Shown here piece by piece: positions 31,843-38,719 of a DNA stretch of 64,000 nucleotides. The stretch is from CAZKGE01 sp964636405 (GTDB lineage Bacteria; Bacillota; Clostridia; Christensenellales; CAG-138). The notes below the pieces were generated by a model. That model did no database searches. It was not told the origin of the DNA and saw only the letters and a program-made list of their open reading frames with translations. The stretch lies in contig CAZWSI010000002.1 in the NCBI GenBank assembly GCA_964636405.1, forward strand, positions 1 through 64,000. The letters are read 5' to 3'. The stretch's first letter is position 1. Every line of letters begins with the position of its first letter. The position numbers were made by a program, and so were the translations under genes.

Positions 31843-33198
31843 GTGCCGACGCTCCTCATCCAGAATTGCCGCGCCATCGTTTCCTGCGACGACGCGGACC
31901 GGGTCTACGAAAACGCCGATTTGTTCTGCCGCGACGGCTTGATCGAGGCGATTGGCCCGCGCCTTGCCGTGCCGGCGGACGAAACGCTCGATGCGTCCCA
32001 TATGCTCTGCTACCCCGGGCTGATCAACACGCACCACCATCTCTATCAGTATTTTTCCCGCAATTTGCCGCAGGTGCAGAATATGGAGCTGTTTGATTGG
32101 CTCCGCACCCTGTATGCGCTCTGGAAGCGTTTGGACGGGGAGGCCGTGCGCCTTTCCTCGCTCGCGGGCATGGGCGAGCTGATGAAGAACGGCTGCACCA
32201 CCTGCTTTGATCACCATTATGTGTTTCCGCAGGGAGCGGGCGATCTGCTCGCCGCGCAGTTTGCGGCCGCGGACGAGCTTGGCATCCGCATGGTGGCAAG
32301 CCGGGGCAGCATGGATCTTTCCCAAAAGGACGGCGGCTTGCCCCCGGATTCCGTCGTGCAGACGGTAGACGCAATCCTAAGCGACAGCCTGCGGCTCATC
32401 GAAGCCTACAGGGACGACCGCCCCGGCGCGATGCGGGGGATCGTGCTCGCGCCCTGCTCGCCCTTTTCCGTCAGCGGCGAGCTGCTCAAGCAAAGCGCGC
32501 TGCTGGCGCGGCAATACGGCGTGCGCCTGCATACCCATCTGTGCGAAACCAAGGATGAGGAGCGCTATACGCTGGAAAAATTCGGCATGCGGCCCTATGC
32601 CTATATGGAAAGCCTGGGCTGGACCGGGCCGGACGTTTGGTTTGCGCATGGCATTCACTTCAACGATGCGGATCTAATGGGCCTTGCGGCCACAGGCACG
32701 GGCGTTGCGCACTGTCCCATATCCAATATGAAGCTTGCAAGCGGCGTGGCGCGCGTGCCGGAAATGCTTGCGCTCGGCGTGCCGCTGGGGCTGGGTGTGG
32801 ACGGCAGCGCGAGCAACGACGGCAGCAACCTGCTCGAGGAAATGCGCGTTTGCTATCTGCTCCACCGCCTCACCAGCGCGGAGAAAGCGCCCTCGGGCTA
32901 TGAAATATTGAAAATGGCGACCCGCGGCGGCGCGCGGCTGCTGGGCCGCACGGATATCGGCCAGCTTGCGGCGGGCAAATGCGCGGATCTTTTCCTCATA
33001 GACAGCCGCCGTCTGGAGCTTGTGGGCGCGTGCCTCGATCCAAAGAGCGTATTGTGTACCGTGGGCGTAAAGGGCGCGGTCGATACGGCGCTCGTTCAGG
33101 GGCGCGTCACCGTGCGAAACGGTCGCCTCGCCGCGCTTGACGAATCGCGCATCAGCGCCCTCGCCAACGAAAAGGTGCGGGCATATCTGGGCGCGTAG
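31843..33198 (+). CDS. amidohydrolase, 8-oxoguanine deaminase-like
   Basis: A 451-residue TrzA/AtzB/GuaD-type amidohydrolase. Metal ligands are intact: NTHHHLYQYFSRNLP (HxH) near 63-65, LHTHLCETKDE, WFAHGIHF and GLGVDGSASNDGSN. The QYFSRNLPQVQNMELFDWL segment and CFDHHYVFP are what I recall of the 8-oxoguanine deaminase group, which turns 8-oxoguanine into urate. Hydroxyatrazine-type hydrolases are the main alternative. GTG 31843 follows AGGAGG by seven bases; the upstream ATG codons have no site. If the assignment is right it feeds urate into the purine-type island to its right. It is convergent with the DMT transporter. Confidence 0.8.
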   Translation: MPTLLIQNCRAIVSCDDADRVYENADLFCRDGLIEAIGPRLAVPADETLDASHMLCYPGLINTHHHLYQYFSRNLPQVQNMELFDWLRTLYALWKRLDGEAVRLSSLAGMGELMKNGCTTCFDHHYVFPQGAGDLLAAQFAAADELGIRMVASRGSMDLSQKDGGLPPDSVVQTVDAILSDSLRLIEAYRDDRPGAMRGIVLAPCSPFSVSGELLKQSALLARQYGVRLHTHLCETKDEERYTLEKFGMRPYAYMESLGWTGPDVWFAHGIHFNDADLMGLAATGTGVAHCPISNMKLASGVARVPEMLALGVPLGLGVDGSASNDGSNLLEEMRVCYLLHRLTSAEKAPSGYEILKMATRGGARLLGRTDIGQLAAGKCADLFLIDSRRLELVGACLDPKSVLCTVGVKGAVDTALVQGRVTVRNGRLAALDESRISALANEKVRAYLGA

Positions 33199-33234
33199 GG
33201 CGCGCCAAGCCGACCTGTGCTTTGCCCGCCGCAT

Positions 33235-34140
33235 CTATGGGCGCTGCGCGTTGTTTCGCGCGGCGCGTTTTTTTTGCCAATAAGAAAGCAGCAGATTGAG
33301 CAGCACGCCCGCAGCCACCAGCGCGCCGCCAGTAAAGCTCGCGCGCGAGCAGCCCTGGCGGCCGAACCCGTCGATGAGCACGCCCGTAAGCGCCTGACCG
33401 GCGAAGCTGAGGAAGGTGAGTTGCACGGCCTGCAGCTTGGGAACCGTTAGGTTAAAGAGCAGCACCACGACTACGCCCAGCGCGCCGCCAAGATAGATCC
33501 ATAGTTTGGGAGAGAGGGCGGCCCCGGCAAAGAGCGGCTCGCCGCGCCCAAAGAGCAGCAGCAGGGCGACGGTGATGGGCAGGCCGGTCAGGTGATTGAT
33601 AAACGAGCCCTGCAATGCGCCGACGCGTGCGGACAGCCCCGCGTTGACCGTGCGCGAAAGCACCACCGCTACGCCTGCCGCCAGTGAGAAAAGCACGGCG
33701 GGGAGCGCCGCGCCCTCCGAATAATCCAGCATCAGCGCCATGCCCGCCCCGGCGCAGGCGAGCCCCGGCAGATTGGCAAGAGAAAACGGACGCTTCGGCA
33801 TGCCCATCAGGCCGAAACGATCGATAAAAAGGGCGGCGAGCGTCTGCCCAAGCAGGCCGAGCGCCACGATGGAGGTGACGGAGATTTTCCCAAAGGCGAA
33901 ATTATTGCACAGCGTCGTCAGCACGCCGATTGCGCCGCCTAGATACAGCCAGGGCGGAACGGAGCGGCTCAGGCCGAGCTTTGCGCCCCGGAGCCGCAGC
34001 GCGGCGAGCGCGAAGCCGACGCCCACAAGGTGAATGATCGCGGCGGACGCGAGCACGCCGTATTGCGCACACAGCGCGCCGTTGAACGCCACCATGACCG
34101 CAATCATGCAGCCGGCGAGAGCCGAAAGAAAAAAGTACAC
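33235..34140 (-). CDS. DMT-superfamily transporter with two YdcZ/DUF606-like halves
   Basis: A 301-residue integral membrane protein with about ten hydrophobic helices in two similar halves (MIAVMVAFNGALCAQYGVLASAAIIHLVG and LSARVGALQGSFINHLTGLP; then LGLLGQTLAALFIDRFGL and LSFAGQALTGVLIDGFG). The repeated GQxLxxxxIDxFG pattern marks a tandem DUF606 (YdcZ) transporter, usually an exporter of small metabolites. The start is GTG 34138-34140 behind AAGGAGG. It is divergent from the Crp/Fnr regulator, which may control it, and convergent with the deaminase. Confidence 0.8.
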   Translation of the reverse strand: MYFFLSALAGCMIAVMVAFNGALCAQYGVLASAAIIHLVGVGFALAALRLRGAKLGLSRSVPPWLYLGGAIGVLTTLCNNFAFGKISVTSIVALGLLGQTLAALFIDRFGLMGMPKRPFSLANLPGLACAGAGMALMLDYSEGAALPAVLFSLAAGVAVVLSRTVNAGLSARVGALQGSFINHLTGLPITVALLLLFGRGEPLFAGAALSPKLWIYLGGALGVVVVLLFNLTVPKLQAVQLTFLSFAGQALTGVLIDGFGRQGCSRASFTGGALVAAGVLLNLLLSYWQKKRAARNNAQRP

Positions 34141-34227
34141 AGCGCGCCTCCTTTATTTGCAGGACTGCCCGAACGGGCGGCAATACGGCTTTCTGTGCAT
34201 TGCCGCAGTCATGATACCGCGCGCGCC

Positions 34228-34256
34228 TTGACACGAACCATGACATATGTCATAGT
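34228..34256 (+). promoter_or_regulatory. promoter with a palindrome in the spacer, between transporter and Crp/Fnr regulator
   Basis: TTGACA at 34228-34233 and CATAGT at 34251-34256 are 17 bases apart and point at the regulator gene. The spacer and -10 contain a perfect 14-base palindrome, ATGACATATGTCAT (34240-34253). A dyad inside the promoter suggests autorepression by the Crp/Fnr-type protein, perhaps also acting on the divergent transporter gene. Confidence 0.65.
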
Positions 34257-34285
34257 ACAGTAAATTTGGAGAGAGAGGACGGCGC

Positions 34286-34951
34286 ATGAAAATGAGCCCG
34301 GCAAGCCCCGCGGAGCGCGGGCGGCTTACGGCCCTCGGTCTTTCCGGGGGCGCGGCCGCGTCTGCGCTGCGGCTCACCTTTGAGCGCGGCGAGCTGCTCT
34401 ACCGCGAGGGCCTTCCCGCCGCGTATTTTATGCTGCTTGAGAAGGGGCGCGCCAAGGTTACAATTTCCGCGCCCGGCGGACGCAAGCTGCTTTTGAGCTT
34501 TTGTGAAAGCGGCGCCTGCCTCGGCGTTGTCGAATTGCCGCTCGGGCTTGACGCGACCAGCGGCGTGGAGGCCGTCGAGCGGACGGTCTGCCTCGCGCTC
34601 CCGCTTGCGCGCTGCCGAAGCGCCATGGAGGAAAGCTCGGCGTTTGCCCGGTATATCGCTTGCGCGCTGGCCCAAATCGTCAACCGCAGCAGCCGGAACG
34701 CCGCCGTAAACCTGCTCAGCTCGCTGCGCGAGCGGCTTTGCGCGTACATCGATTCCACCCAGCGCGACGGATGCTTTTGCGAGCAATACACCCAGCTTGC
34801 CGAGCTGCTCGGCGTGAGCTGCCGGCATTTGTTCCGCGAGCTGAATAAGCTCTGCAAAAGCGGCGTGCTGCAAAAGGAGGCGCATCGCTATCGGATATTG
34901 GACCGCCGCGCGCTTACGGCCCTCGCCTCCGATTGTTACCTTTCGCGGTAG
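34286..34951 (+). CDS. Crp/Fnr-family transcriptional regulator
   Basis: A 221-residue regulator. A cupin-like cNMP-binding domain (about 25-120; FERGELLYREGLPAAYFMLLEKGRAKVTI, then GRKLLLSFCESGACLGVVE) is followed by the long dimer helix and a C-terminal winged helix (LAELLGVSCRHLFRELNKLCKSGVL). The layout resembles the YeiL branch. Cysteines are scattered (e.g. CFCEQ, SCRHL) without the N-terminal cluster of FNR, so an Fe-S cluster is not evident; the effector is unknown. A palindromic promoter lies directly upstream. Confidence 0.85.
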   Translation: MKMSPASPAERGRLTALGLSGGAAASALRLTFERGELLYREGLPAAYFMLLEKGRAKVTISAPGGRKLLLSFCESGACLGVVELPLGLDATSGVEAVERTVCLALPLARCRSAMEESSAFARYIACALAQIVNRSSRNAAVNLLSSLRERLCAYIDSTQRDGCFCEQYTQLAELLGVSCRHLFRELNKLCKSGVLQKEAHRYRILDRRALTALASDCYLSR

Positions 34952-34991
34952 CAATTGCGCCCTTTTGCGGCGGCATGTCGTATTTTTCGTG

Positions 34992-35020
34992 TTCCTTTCC
35001 GGCGCGGCGCGTGCTATACT
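34992..35020 (+). promoter_or_regulatory. promoter for the GNAT gene
   Basis: A weak -35 box TTCCTT (34992-34997) and TATACT (35015-35020) are 17 bases apart, about 40 bases before the TTG start of the acetyltransferase gene. Confidence 0.45.
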
Positions 35021-35061
35021 GACGAAAATGCACCCGTGCGGCGTGTGGAGAGGAGCTTTTA

Positions 35062-35862
35062 TTGAGAAGGGCAAGCGCGGACGAACCGCTGCTGGATCGG
35101 CTGGTTACGGGCAAAAACGAAGTGATTTTTAACCTCCTTTATCTTATCCGCGAGAGCGACGCGCCCATGCTCTTTACGGACGGCGCTTGCTTCATCGCGG
35201 CGCAAAGCAGCGAAAAAACGCCGCTGTGGCTTTTTTTGAACGCCACGCCCGGCCCGGAGGCCGAAACGGAGCTGTGCGGGCTGCTTGCGGAGCGAATGGC
35301 GGAGAATCCCGCCCTTTCCATTACGGCGCAATCGCAGTTTGTGCAGGGTCTGTTTGCCCGTCTTTCGGCGCAAACCGGCTTTCGCTTTGTGGAACGCATG
35401 CGTATGAACGCATACGCCTGCCATGCCGTAAACGAGCAGCCCTGCGCGGGGCGCATGGTACGGCCGCAAAGCGCGCACAGGGAACGGATGTGCCAGCTCA
35501 TTACGCAGATGCACGAAGACGCGGTGCACGAGCCGCTCAGCCGTGAGGCGGCGGAGCGATTTGCGGAGCGAACGGTTTCCTCTCCCGCGCTCTTTTTGTG
35601 GGAGGACGGGGATATCGCGGCCATGGCGTACATCCCGCACAAAACGGCGCGGTACGCCCGCATCAATACGGTCGTGACCGACCGCGCCTGCCGAGGCAGA
35701 GGGTATGCCAAGGCGCTGGTGGGCGCAATGTGCCGCGCGCTGCTTTCCGAGGGCCTCATCCCCATGCTGTACGCGGACGCGGACTATCCCGCGTCCAACG
35801 CGGCTTACCGGCGCATCGGCTTTGAGAAGCAGGGCGAAATTACGGACTATCGCCTGGAATGA
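35062..35862 (+). CDS. GNAT-family N-acetyltransferase
   Basis: A 266-residue protein starting at TTG 35062 behind GAGAGGAG. The C-terminal half is a GNAT domain: ALFLWEDGDIAAMAYIP, INTVVTDRACRGRGYAKALVGAM with the acetyl-CoA pyrophosphate loop RGRGYA, and YPASNAAYRRIGFEKQGEI. The N-terminal ~120 residues form a second, degenerate GNAT-like domain (LLTDGACF-type strand LFTDGACFIAAQSS). The substrate is unknown. It is followed at once by the DAK-like small protein. Confidence 0.8.
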   Translation: MRRASADEPLLDRLVTGKNEVIFNLLYLIRESDAPMLFTDGACFIAAQSSEKTPLWLFLNATPGPEAETELCGLLAERMAENPALSITAQSQFVQGLFARLSAQTGFRFVERMRMNAYACHAVNEQPCAGRMVRPQSAHRERMCQLITQMHEDAVHEPLSREAAERFAERTVSSPALFLWEDGDIAAMAYIPHKTARYARINTVVTDRACRGRGYAKALVGAMCRALLSEGLIPMLYADADYPASNAAYRRIGFEKQGEITDYRLE

Positions 35863-35900
35863 AGAACCGCACCCAAGGCGGAATGGAAAGGAAGGATAAC

Positions 35901-36152
35901 ATGCTCGAATACAAATACGACACGCAATTGCTCATTGAAGGCGAGGGGCTTGACGAGGACGCAATTTATGCCTATTTCACCGCGAACCTCGCGGGCGACT
36001 GCCTGCTGGCCGTGGGCGATGAAAGCCTGATCAAGATCCATTTTCACACCAACGAGCCCTGGCAGGTGCTGGAATACTGCGCGTCGCTCGGCGAAATCTA
36101 CGACATTGTGGTGGAGGATATGGAGCGGCAATCGCGCGGGCTGCAGGGGTAA
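35901..36152 (+). CDS. stand-alone DAK-phosphatase/FakA-like domain protein
   Basis: An 83-residue protein starting at ATG 35901 behind AAAGGAAGG. The sequence (YDTQLLIEGEGLDEDAIYAYF, GDCLLAVGDESLIKIHFHTNEPWQVLEYC, GEIYDIVVEDMERQSRGLQG) corresponds to one internal domain of DAK/FakA (YloV) proteins, which bind fatty acid carrier protein or dihydroxyacetone-type substrates. The kinase domain is absent and the gene is complete, with its own start and stop, so it is either a dedicated mini-protein or an established remnant. Function unknown. Confidence 0.65.
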   Translation: MLEYKYDTQLLIEGEGLDEDAIYAYFTANLAGDCLLAVGDESLIKIHFHTNEPWQVLEYCASLGEIYDIVVEDMERQSRGLQG

Positions 36153-36385
36153 CCGGGTCTTTCCGCCGCCCGCATTCGCGATATCGGCAATCAGCCGGCA
36201 AACCCGCCCCTAAAGCGCGCGGTTTTGCGGGCAGCGGCTGAACAAGAGGAACGCTCCATTCCAAAGCATCCCATTCAAATCCGCAAGTTTATGCGAGCTG
36301 CAACCTGCGCGCGGCGCTTGGGCTCGGAGCCGCCGTTTCTTTTCTGCGGGCGCAATGCGCGCGCCCGGCAGCCGCAGCGCACGCG

Positions 36386-36877
36386 TCAGCGGTTCACTTC
36401 ATTCAGCTTTTCGACAAGGCAGCCCTTGCTCTTGTAATATTGAAGCATTTCGTCGATTTTTCCTTTATCATAGCTGGTGACGCAATCGGACAATACGTGA
36501 ACGATATAGCCCTCTTTCGCCATATTGTAGCAGGTGGATTTCACGCAGGCCACGGCGTCCGCACCGGCAAGGTAGAATTCTCCGATTTCCTTTTCGCGGA
36601 TAAAGGCGGAAAAATCCTCGCTGGTCAATGCGTTCCCCTTGGTTTTTGTAAAAATATGCGGGGATACGATTTTCATGTCGGGCGCCAATTCGGCGCCTTG
36701 CGTACCGGGCTTAAAGGTTCTGGTGCCGTCGGACAGGTTGTTGTGCTTGATATAAACCACATGCATCCCGTTGCCCGCCGCCCAATCAACGGCCCGGTTG
36801 ATCGTATCCATGATTTCCTTGTAATTCTTTGTGATGTCATTTTGGATGTCGATCACAACCAAAGCTTTGCTTTTCAT
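36386..36877 (-). CDS. isochorismatase-family cysteine hydrolase
   Basis: A 163-residue cysteine hydrolase. The triad is visible: aspartate D10 in LVVIDIQND, lysine in FTKTKGNAL, and the nucleophile region AGADAVACVKSTCYNMAKEGY. Family members hydrolyse isochorismate, nicotinamide, ureidoacrylate or carbamoyl-type amides. Next to a purine/pyrimidine-type degradation cluster a ureide or carbamoyl amidase is plausible, but nothing in the sequence fixes it. The gene is AT-richer than its neighbours and has only a weak ribosome binding site, so it may be a recent arrival. It is divergent from the SsnA-like operon. Confidence 0.8.
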   Translation of the reverse strand: MKSKALVVIDIQNDITKNYKEIMDTINRAVDWAAGNGMHVVYIKHNNLSDGTRTFKPGTQGAELAPDMKIVSPHIFTKTKGNALTSEDFSAFIREKEIGEFYLAGADAVACVKSTCYNMAKEGYIVHVLSDCVTSYDKGKIDEMLQYYKSKGCLVEKLNEVNR

Positions 36878-36890
36878 CGTTATGACCCTG

Positions 36891-36977
36891 GCTTTTGCAA
36901 AGCAAAAGCATCCCTTCTTCAGAATTGCGGCTGGTTTTGCGAAGCAAAATTGCCGCCTGTGTGCGGCAAAAGCCGCA
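36891..36977. repeat. cluster of three short hairpins upstream of the isochorismatase gene
   Basis: Three small inverted repeats follow each other: GCTTTTGC-AAA-GCAAAAGC (36891-36909), TTTTGC-GAA-GCAAAA (36935-36949) and TGCGGC-AAAA-GCCGCA (36962-36977). The first two share the GCTTTTGC/GCAAAAGC core. The region 36878-37185 holds no gene. Confidence 0.55.
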
Positions 36978-37185
36978 AAATGTGAGTTTGAAAGATTTCA
37001 AGCTTTTCCTCCCTGAATTCCTTCCCGCTTCATACTATCATCTTTCGGCTCGGTATTCCACAGGGAAAGGGATTCGCCTTGCCTGCGGGCCCGTTTCAAG
37101 TCCCGGCATCGAAAATCGCGCCAAACGGTCTGGCGAAGGGGACGGATCGGGAAGAAGCACAAAATTGTGATTTTCCCCTTTCGCG

Positions 37186-37215
37186 TTGACAGGAAACGCG
37201 CATATGGCGTATACT
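37186..37215 (+). promoter_or_regulatory. promoter of the SsnA-YgfK operon
   Basis: A perfect TTGACA at 37186-37191 and TATACT at 37210-37215 are 18 bases apart. Transcription would start near 37222, giving a leader of about 165 bases. Confidence 0.7.
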
Positions 37216-37385
37216 GAAGGCCGTTAAACATATGCTCCGATCGCCGTGGCGCCGGGAACCGGGCGGAAAAAATCGGAAAAGCATTCTATCGTTATGCAGC
37301 ACCGGCTCAGTTCTGAGCCCGTGCTCTTTTCATTGTCGGGGACGGGCTTATGAAAAAAATCCACCACATTGCAAGGAGGACTTTT
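37216..37385 (+). promoter_or_regulatory. long 5' leader with candidate attenuator
   Basis: The leader contains a strong hairpin, GCACCGGCTCAG (37299-37310) with CTGAGCCCGTGC (37313-37324), one mismatch, followed by TCTTTT, which looks like an intrinsic terminator ~60 bases before the start codon. Upstream, CCGAT near 37231 can pair with ATCGG near 37272 around a GC-rich inner stem-loop. A structured domain followed by a terminator is the layout of a riboswitch or attenuator. I cannot match it to a known class. Confidence 0.5.
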
Positions 37386-38699
37386 ATGAGCAGAACCATC
37401 GTCAAGGGCGGCTTTCTCATGACGCGCGCGGGTCTCGTTCGGGACGCGGGCGTGGTCGTTGAGGGCCGTCGCATCGTACAGGTCGGAAAAAACGACCAGC
37501 TCGCCGCGCGCCCCGGGGATATCCTCGTAGACGCGACGGATCAGCTTGTCGCGCCCGGCTTTGTCAACGGGCACAACCACATGTACGGCTTCCTCTCCCA
37601 CGGCATCACCGCGGAGGCGCTGGTCACGGAGTTTTCGAGCTTTCTCGAGGACTACTGGTGGCCCTATGTGGAAAACCGCGTCGATCACGATTTGGCCCGG
37701 GTCACCACGGCCTGGAGCTGCGTGGAAATGATCGAATCCGGCATCACGAGCTTTTGCGACATCCTCGAGGGACCCAATTCCATTCCCGGCGCGCTGGAGG
37801 TTGAAGCGGAGGTCGTCGAAAAGGCGGGCCTGCGCGCCTTCCTTACCTTTGAGGCCTGTGAGCGCATGAGCAAGGAAAACGGCCAGCTTGGCTTAAAGGA
37901 AAACGCGGACTTCGTGCGCGCGCACAACAAAAAGGACGCGCTGGTGCAGGGCATGATGAGCATCCACACGCTCTTTACCTGCTCCAAGGACTATTGCAGG
38001 CAGGCCAAGGCCATGGCGGACGAATTGGGCTGCGATATCCACATGCACCTGTCGGAGAGCGTGTTTGAGCCCGGCTGGACCATGGAGCACTACGGCAAGC
38101 TCCCCTTGGACGTTTACGATGAAATCGGCTACATGGACAAAAATGTGTTCGCCTCCCAGTGCGTCCAGATGCAGCCGCATGAGCTCGATATCATGGCCAA
38201 GCGCGGCGCGCGCGCCATCCATATGCCGCTCTCCAACTGCGAGGTGGGCGGCGGCGTGGCCCCCATTTCCGAAATGCTCAAGCGCGGCATTCCCGTGTCC
38301 ATCGGCACGGACGGCTATATCAACAATTTCTTCGAGGTTATGCGCGGCGCATTCCTCATTCCCAAGGCCTATAAGCAAGACCCCATGGAAATGCCCGCCA
38401 AGGCCGTTTACGAAATGGCGACCTGGCGCGGCGCGGAGGCCATGGGCATTCCCGACGCAGGCCGTCTCGAGGAGGGCTGCCTTGCGGATATCATCACCAT
38501 CGACCTCGATACGCCCACGCCCATCAACGAGCACAACGTATACGATCTGCTGGTGCTTTTCCGCAATCCGCAAAACGTCCGCGACGTAATGGTGGACGGC
38601 AAATTCCTCAAGCGCGGCTACGAGCTGCTCACCGTGGACGCGCCGAAGATCAAAGCAGAGCTTCGTGAAAAAGCCGCCCGCTTCTGGACGGGCAAATAA
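37386..38699 (+). CDS. ssnA: SsnA-like amidohydrolase with an altered metal site
   Basis: A 437-residue amidohydrolase of the SsnA/AtzB group, with AAGGAGG before the ATG at 37386. Seen: APGFVNGHNHMYGF with H63 and H65, the later histidine in DIHMHLSES, and the aspartate in SIGTDGYINN. At the usual third histidine (family pattern xAHGxxL) it reads FASQCVQM, with Q258 aligned to the histidine, so one metal ligand seems replaced. It is followed 20 bases later by a YgfK-like gene, as in the E. coli ssnA-ygfK pair. The predicted role is a hydrolytic step in purine or ring-opened purine breakdown. Confidence 0.8.
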   Translation: MSRTIVKGGFLMTRAGLVRDAGVVVEGRRIVQVGKNDQLAARPGDILVDATDQLVAPGFVNGHNHMYGFLSHGITAEALVTEFSSFLEDYWWPYVENRVDHDLARVTTAWSCVEMIESGITSFCDILEGPNSIPGALEVEAEVVEKAGLRAFLTFEACERMSKENGQLGLKENADFVRAHNKKDALVQGMMSIHTLFTCSKDYCRQAKAMADELGCDIHMHLSESVFEPGWTMEHYGKLPLDVYDEIGYMDKNVFASQCVQMQPHELDIMAKRGARAIHMPLSNCEVGGGVAPISEMLKRGIPVSIGTDGYINNFFEVMRGAFLIPKAYKQDPMEMPAKAVYEMATWRGAEAMGIPDAGRLEEGCLADIITIDLDTPTPINEHNVYDLLVLFRNPQNVRDVMVDGKFLKRGYELLTVDAPKIKAELREKAARFWTGK

Positions 38700-38719
38700 T
38701 ACAGGAGGATTTATAGAAT

